64,000 nt of DNA from Qipengyuania oceanensis (GTDB lineage: Bacteria; Pseudomonadota; Alphaproteobacteria; Sphingomonadales; Sphingomonadaceae), in NCBI RefSeq assembly GCF_009827535.1, contig NZ_WTYN01000003.1, forward strand, positions 61,001-125,000, written 5' to 3'. The position numbers and the translations under genes are program-made. The notes beneath the pieces were generated by a model. That model was not told where the DNA came from, ran no database searches, and worked only from the letters and a program-made list of their open reading frames with translations. Of this stretch, positions 61,413 through 64,000 are shown piece by piece (the stretch's first letter is position 1; each line of letters begins with the position of its first letter).

Positions 61413-63239
61413 CTACTCGGCAGCTTCGGCCGCCTGCTCCTGATCGTGCCTTTCCGCCTGCTGGCGTTGCCACATCTCGGCATAAAGACCGTCGCGCTGC
61501 AGCAATGCCGCATGGCTGCCCCGTTCGGCAAGCCTGCCCGCGTCGAGCACCAGGATTTCGTCCGCATCGGCGATGGTCGAAAGCCGATGTGCGATCGAGA
61601 TGGAGGTACGGTCCTCGCTGACCCGGTGCAGCGTTGCGAGAATATCCTGCTCGGTCCGCGAATCGAGCGCGCTGGTCGCTTCGTCGAGCAACAGGATCGG
61701 AGGATCCTTTACCAGAGTGCGCGCGATGGCGACGCGCTGTTTCTCGCCGCCGGACAATTTCAGGCCGCGCTCTCCGACCTCGGTCTCGAAACCGAGCGGG
61801 AGCTTCTCGATGAAAGGAAGGATTGCCGCATCGCGTGCAGCCCGGCTGACGTCCTCGATGCTCGCACCGTCACGGCCATAGGCGATGTTGTAGCCGATCG
61901 TGTCGTTGAACAGCACGCTGTCCTGCGGAACGATGCCGATCTGCGCGCGCAAGCTCGCCTGGGTGACCTGCGAGATGTCCTGCCCGTCGATCAGGATCCG
62001 GCCGGACCAGGGATCGTAGAACCGGAACAGCAGCCGGGCGATAGTGCTCTTGCCCGCGCCCGAAGGCCCGACGATGGCGACATGCGAACCTGCCGGCACT
62101 TCGAAGCTGAGGCCGTGCAGGATCTCGCGGTCTTGCTCGTAGCCGAAATGGACGTTCTCGAAAGCAACGCTCGCCCGGCCGATCGCCAGAGCAGGAGCGC
62201 CCGGCGCATCCTTCACCTCTGCGTCGGTGTCGATGAGCTTGAACATGGCCGCCATGTCGATGAGGCCCTGGCGGATCGTGCGGTAGACGAAGCCCAGCAT
62301 GTCGAGTGGCCGGAACAGCTGGGTCAGATAGGTCTGCACTGCGACCAGGTCGCCGACCGTCAGCGCGCCCTGGCTCCACTTCCAGACCGTGAAGCCCAGC
62401 GCGAAAGCCATCAGCGCGTTCATGACGAACGCCTGCGCCATGTTGAGCAGGCCGAGCGAGTTTTCCGACTTGATCGCCGCCTCTGCATACTCGTGCGCGG
62501 CGCTGGCATATCGCTGCTGCTCGCGCTGCTCGGCTGAGAAGTATTTCACGGTCTCGTAATTGAGGAGCGAATCGACCGAGCGCGACAGGGCCTTGCCGTC
62601 GAGGTCGTTCATCTCCTTGCGCAGCTTGGTGCGCCATTCGGTAATCCAGCGCGTAAGGGCGATGTAGACGACGACCGTCACGGCAGTCGCCGCTACCAGT
62701 TCGCCGCCGAACATTGTGTAGAAGATGACGGCGAGCGCGATCAGCTCGAGAATCGTCGGCACGATGTTGAACAGCAGGAAATAGAGCATCGAATCGATGC
62801 TCTTGGTCCCGCGCTCGATCGTCTTGGTGATCTCCCCCGTACGGCGCGACAGGTGGAAGCGCAGCGAGAGGGCATGCAAGCGGCCGAAGGTGTCCTGAGC
62901 CAGCTGGCGAGTCGCTTCCTGGCCGACTCGCTCGAACACGATGTTGCGGACCTGGTCGAAAGACGCGCCGAGAAACCGTCCGGCGGTGAAGGCGATTACG
63001 AAGCTGAGCGCGATCCACAGCAAGGGATCGCCATCCATCGCCATGGTATCGACCACGCGCTTCATCGCCAGCGGCGTGGCGAGCACGACGACCTTGGCTG
63101 CCAGGACCAGCACCATCGCCCAGAAAATGCGCCAGCGCAGGGCCGGGGCGTCCTTCGGCCACAGGTAGGGGAGGAAGCGGCGAATCGTCGCCCAGCCGTC
63201 GTAATCCTTCGGCGCAATCACTGTATGGTCTGGCGGCAT
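61413..63239 (-). CDS. Atm1-type ABC exporter (permease-ATPase)
   Basis: 608 residues. The N-terminal six-helix domain contains the Atm1 glutathione-site region SLRFHLSRRTGEITKTIERG. The ATPase has Walker A GPSGAGKST, signature LSGGEKQRVAIA and Walker B ILLLDEATSALDS. Atm1/HMT-type proteins export glutathione-metal or Fe-S-related compounds. It is 18 bp from the lipid kinase gene. Confidence 0.92.
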   Translation of the reverse strand: MPPDHTVIAPKDYDGWATIRRFLPYLWPKDAPALRWRIFWAMVLVLAAKVVVLATPLAMKRVVDTMAMDGDPLLWIALSFVIAFTAGRFLGASFDQVRNIVFERVGQEATRQLAQDTFGRLHALSLRFHLSRRTGEITKTIERGTKSIDSMLYFLLFNIVPTILELIALAVIFYTMFGGELVAATAVTVVVYIALTRWITEWRTKLRKEMNDLDGKALSRSVDSLLNYETVKYFSAEQREQQRYASAAHEYAEAAIKSENSLGLLNMAQAFVMNALMAFALGFTVWKWSQGALTVGDLVAVQTYLTQLFRPLDMLGFVYRTIRQGLIDMAAMFKLIDTDAEVKDAPGAPALAIGRASVAFENVHFGYEQDREILHGLSFEVPAGSHVAIVGPSGAGKSTIARLLFRFYDPWSGRILIDGQDISQVTQASLRAQIGIVPQDSVLFNDTIGYNIAYGRDGASIEDVSRAARDAAILPFIEKLPLGFETEVGERGLKLSGGEKQRVAIARTLVKDPPILLLDEATSALDSRTEQDILATLHRVSEDRTSISIAHRLSTIADADEILVLDAGRLAERGSHAALLQRDGLYAEMWQRQQAERHDQEQAAEAAE

Positions 63240-63286
63240 CGCCGCTTATGTGGGCGGCGCAGCCCCCGGTGACAATGCCGCCGAGC

Positions 63287-64000
63287 CTACATGCTGCGGG
63301 TGAACAGCTCGTCGAGCGGTCGCATTCCGGCGGCGCGGGGCAGGTCGAACAGGACCTTTCGCGAATCGAAATCTATCGCGACCCGGTCGAACAGGCGGAG
63401 ATGGTACATGCCGAGCGCGAGAGTCGGCCGATCGTTCAGCCCCAGCGCATCGAAGGCCGGCGTGTCGGCGAACGACAAGTCGATGTTGTTGAGCGTAAGC
63501 CCGGCGATCTTGAGAGTGCGGGCGAGGCCGTGTTGCCCTTCGAGCTGGTGGCCCAAGACATCGGTCGTGACCACAGTGGAGGTCGATTTCGTCCGCAGTT
63601 TGCGCTGGAGCGCCAGGTTGCCAACAGTCATCTGCGCGCCGGTATCGATGATGACGGCCGTGCGGATGCCGTCGATCTCGGCATCGGTGATCAGCAACTG
63701 TCCATTGTTCGGCCGCGCGCGCACGACGATCTCGTAACCGCGGTTGCCGCCCAGTTCCTTTGCCGTCGCGACCGCGATCGAATTGTCGCGGAAATCGAGC
63801 ATCACCCGCGTCCCCTGGAGACTGTCCAGGCCGATGATGCCGTCCGCGCCGACATGACGACGCTCGAGCACGGGCGAGAGGAGATTGTCGATCATCTGCG
63901 ATCCGAGAGACAGTCGATCGACGTCGACCATATTCACGACCCCGCGGCCAGCCATGCCGATCAGGACTGCCTGGCCGGCAGGTTGCAGCGCGACTCGCTC
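63287..64000 (-). CDS. Retropepsin-like aspartyl protease, 5' end outside the window
   Basis: At least 237 residues; the frame is open to the right edge. The aspartic motif AVIIDTGAQMTVGNLAL (D-T-G-A) is preceded by GADGIIGLDSLQGTRVMLDF, and a C-terminal DFDSRKVLFDLPRAAG follows. It belongs to the gag-asp/retropepsin-like families of alphaproteobacteria, usually exported. The N-terminus is missing. Confidence 0.78.
   Translation of the reverse strand, partial: ERVALQPAGQAVLIGMAGRGVVNMVDVDRLSLGSQMIDNLLSPVLERRHVGADGIIGLDSLQGTRVMLDFRDNSIAVATAKELGGNRGYEIVVRARPNNGQLLITDAEIDGIRTAVIIDTGAQMTVGNLALQRKLRTKSTSTVVTTDVLGHQLEGQHGLARTLKIAGLTLNNIDLSFADTPAFDALGLNDRPTLALGMYHLRLFDRVAIDFDSRKVLFDLPRAAGMRPLDELFTRSM

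Overview
The window looks like the chromosome of a high-GC alphaproteobacterium of the order Sphingomonadales, most likely a member of the Erythrobacteraceae. Supporting signs are the DapD lysine route, HslV with an N-terminal propeptide, the EipA/DUF1134 protein, COQ9, a bamE gene divergent from a CBP3-type bc1 chaperone plus DUF177, and several small proteins of the kind seen in sphingomonads. Placement is from gene content only.

Region 1 (1-9204) is the tRNA-proximal end of a genomic island inserted at the 3' end of a tRNA-Ser(GCU) gene. It carries a P4-type integrase, an AlpA-like protein, a DUF2971 gene, and two convergent operons. The plus operon is RHH regulator, tandem MazG-like pyrophosphohydrolase, uracil-DNA-glycosylase-like protein. 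The minus operon is acyl-carrier-like protein, XRE regulator, ImmA/IrrE peptidase, papain-like peptidase, divergent thymidylate-synthase-like protein. Both start at conspicuous palindromic operators. This cluster is my best candidate for an undescribed nucleotide-centred defence or DNA-modification system. The far end of the island lies outside the window.

Region 2 (9205-20104) begins with housekeeping genes: EipA, an aromatic aminotransferase, and thiC behind a TPP riboswitch and a ribosome-binding-site hairpin. It then holds a second accessory module: a TIR-like protein, a caspase-like protease and a RyR-domain protein (15308-16944), more AT-rich than its surroundings. The module is bordered on the left by a remnant resembling the thiC 3' end and on the right by a remnant of the yaiI 3' end, while intact copies of both genes sit further out in the same order and orientation. 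A frameshifted RidA-like gene lies next to it. This resembles a TIR-caspase (Thoeris-like) anti-phage system brought in between thiC and yaiI.

Region 3 (20229-34412) is mostly small stress, envelope and enzyme genes: ribosome hibernation factor, EthD, PNPOx-like protein, thioesterase plus alpha/beta hydrolase, GFA protein, two paralogous ion-channel genes, S41 and M19 peptidases, PEBP and SWIB proteins, a DUF3008/DUF2945 operon, dapD, and a large subtilase with a probable C-terminal beta-barrel.

Region 4 (34431-44575) is a divergent catabolic cluster: aminoglycoside-phosphotransferase-like kinase, zinc alcohol dehydrogenase, three acyl-CoA dehydrogenases, a GPH-type transporter, two SDRs and an SMP-30 lactonase. 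It points to uptake and CoA-linked oxidation of an unidentified acid or alcohol.

Region 5 (44600-64000) is core: riboflavin synthesis (ribD and riboflavin synthase), SCO/YcgN/YgjP, COQ9, feoAB, ssb, bc1 chaperone and DUF177, bamE, the HslVU protease, a SulP anion transporter, a lipid kinase, an Atm1-type ABC exporter and a retropepsin-like protease cut by the right edge.
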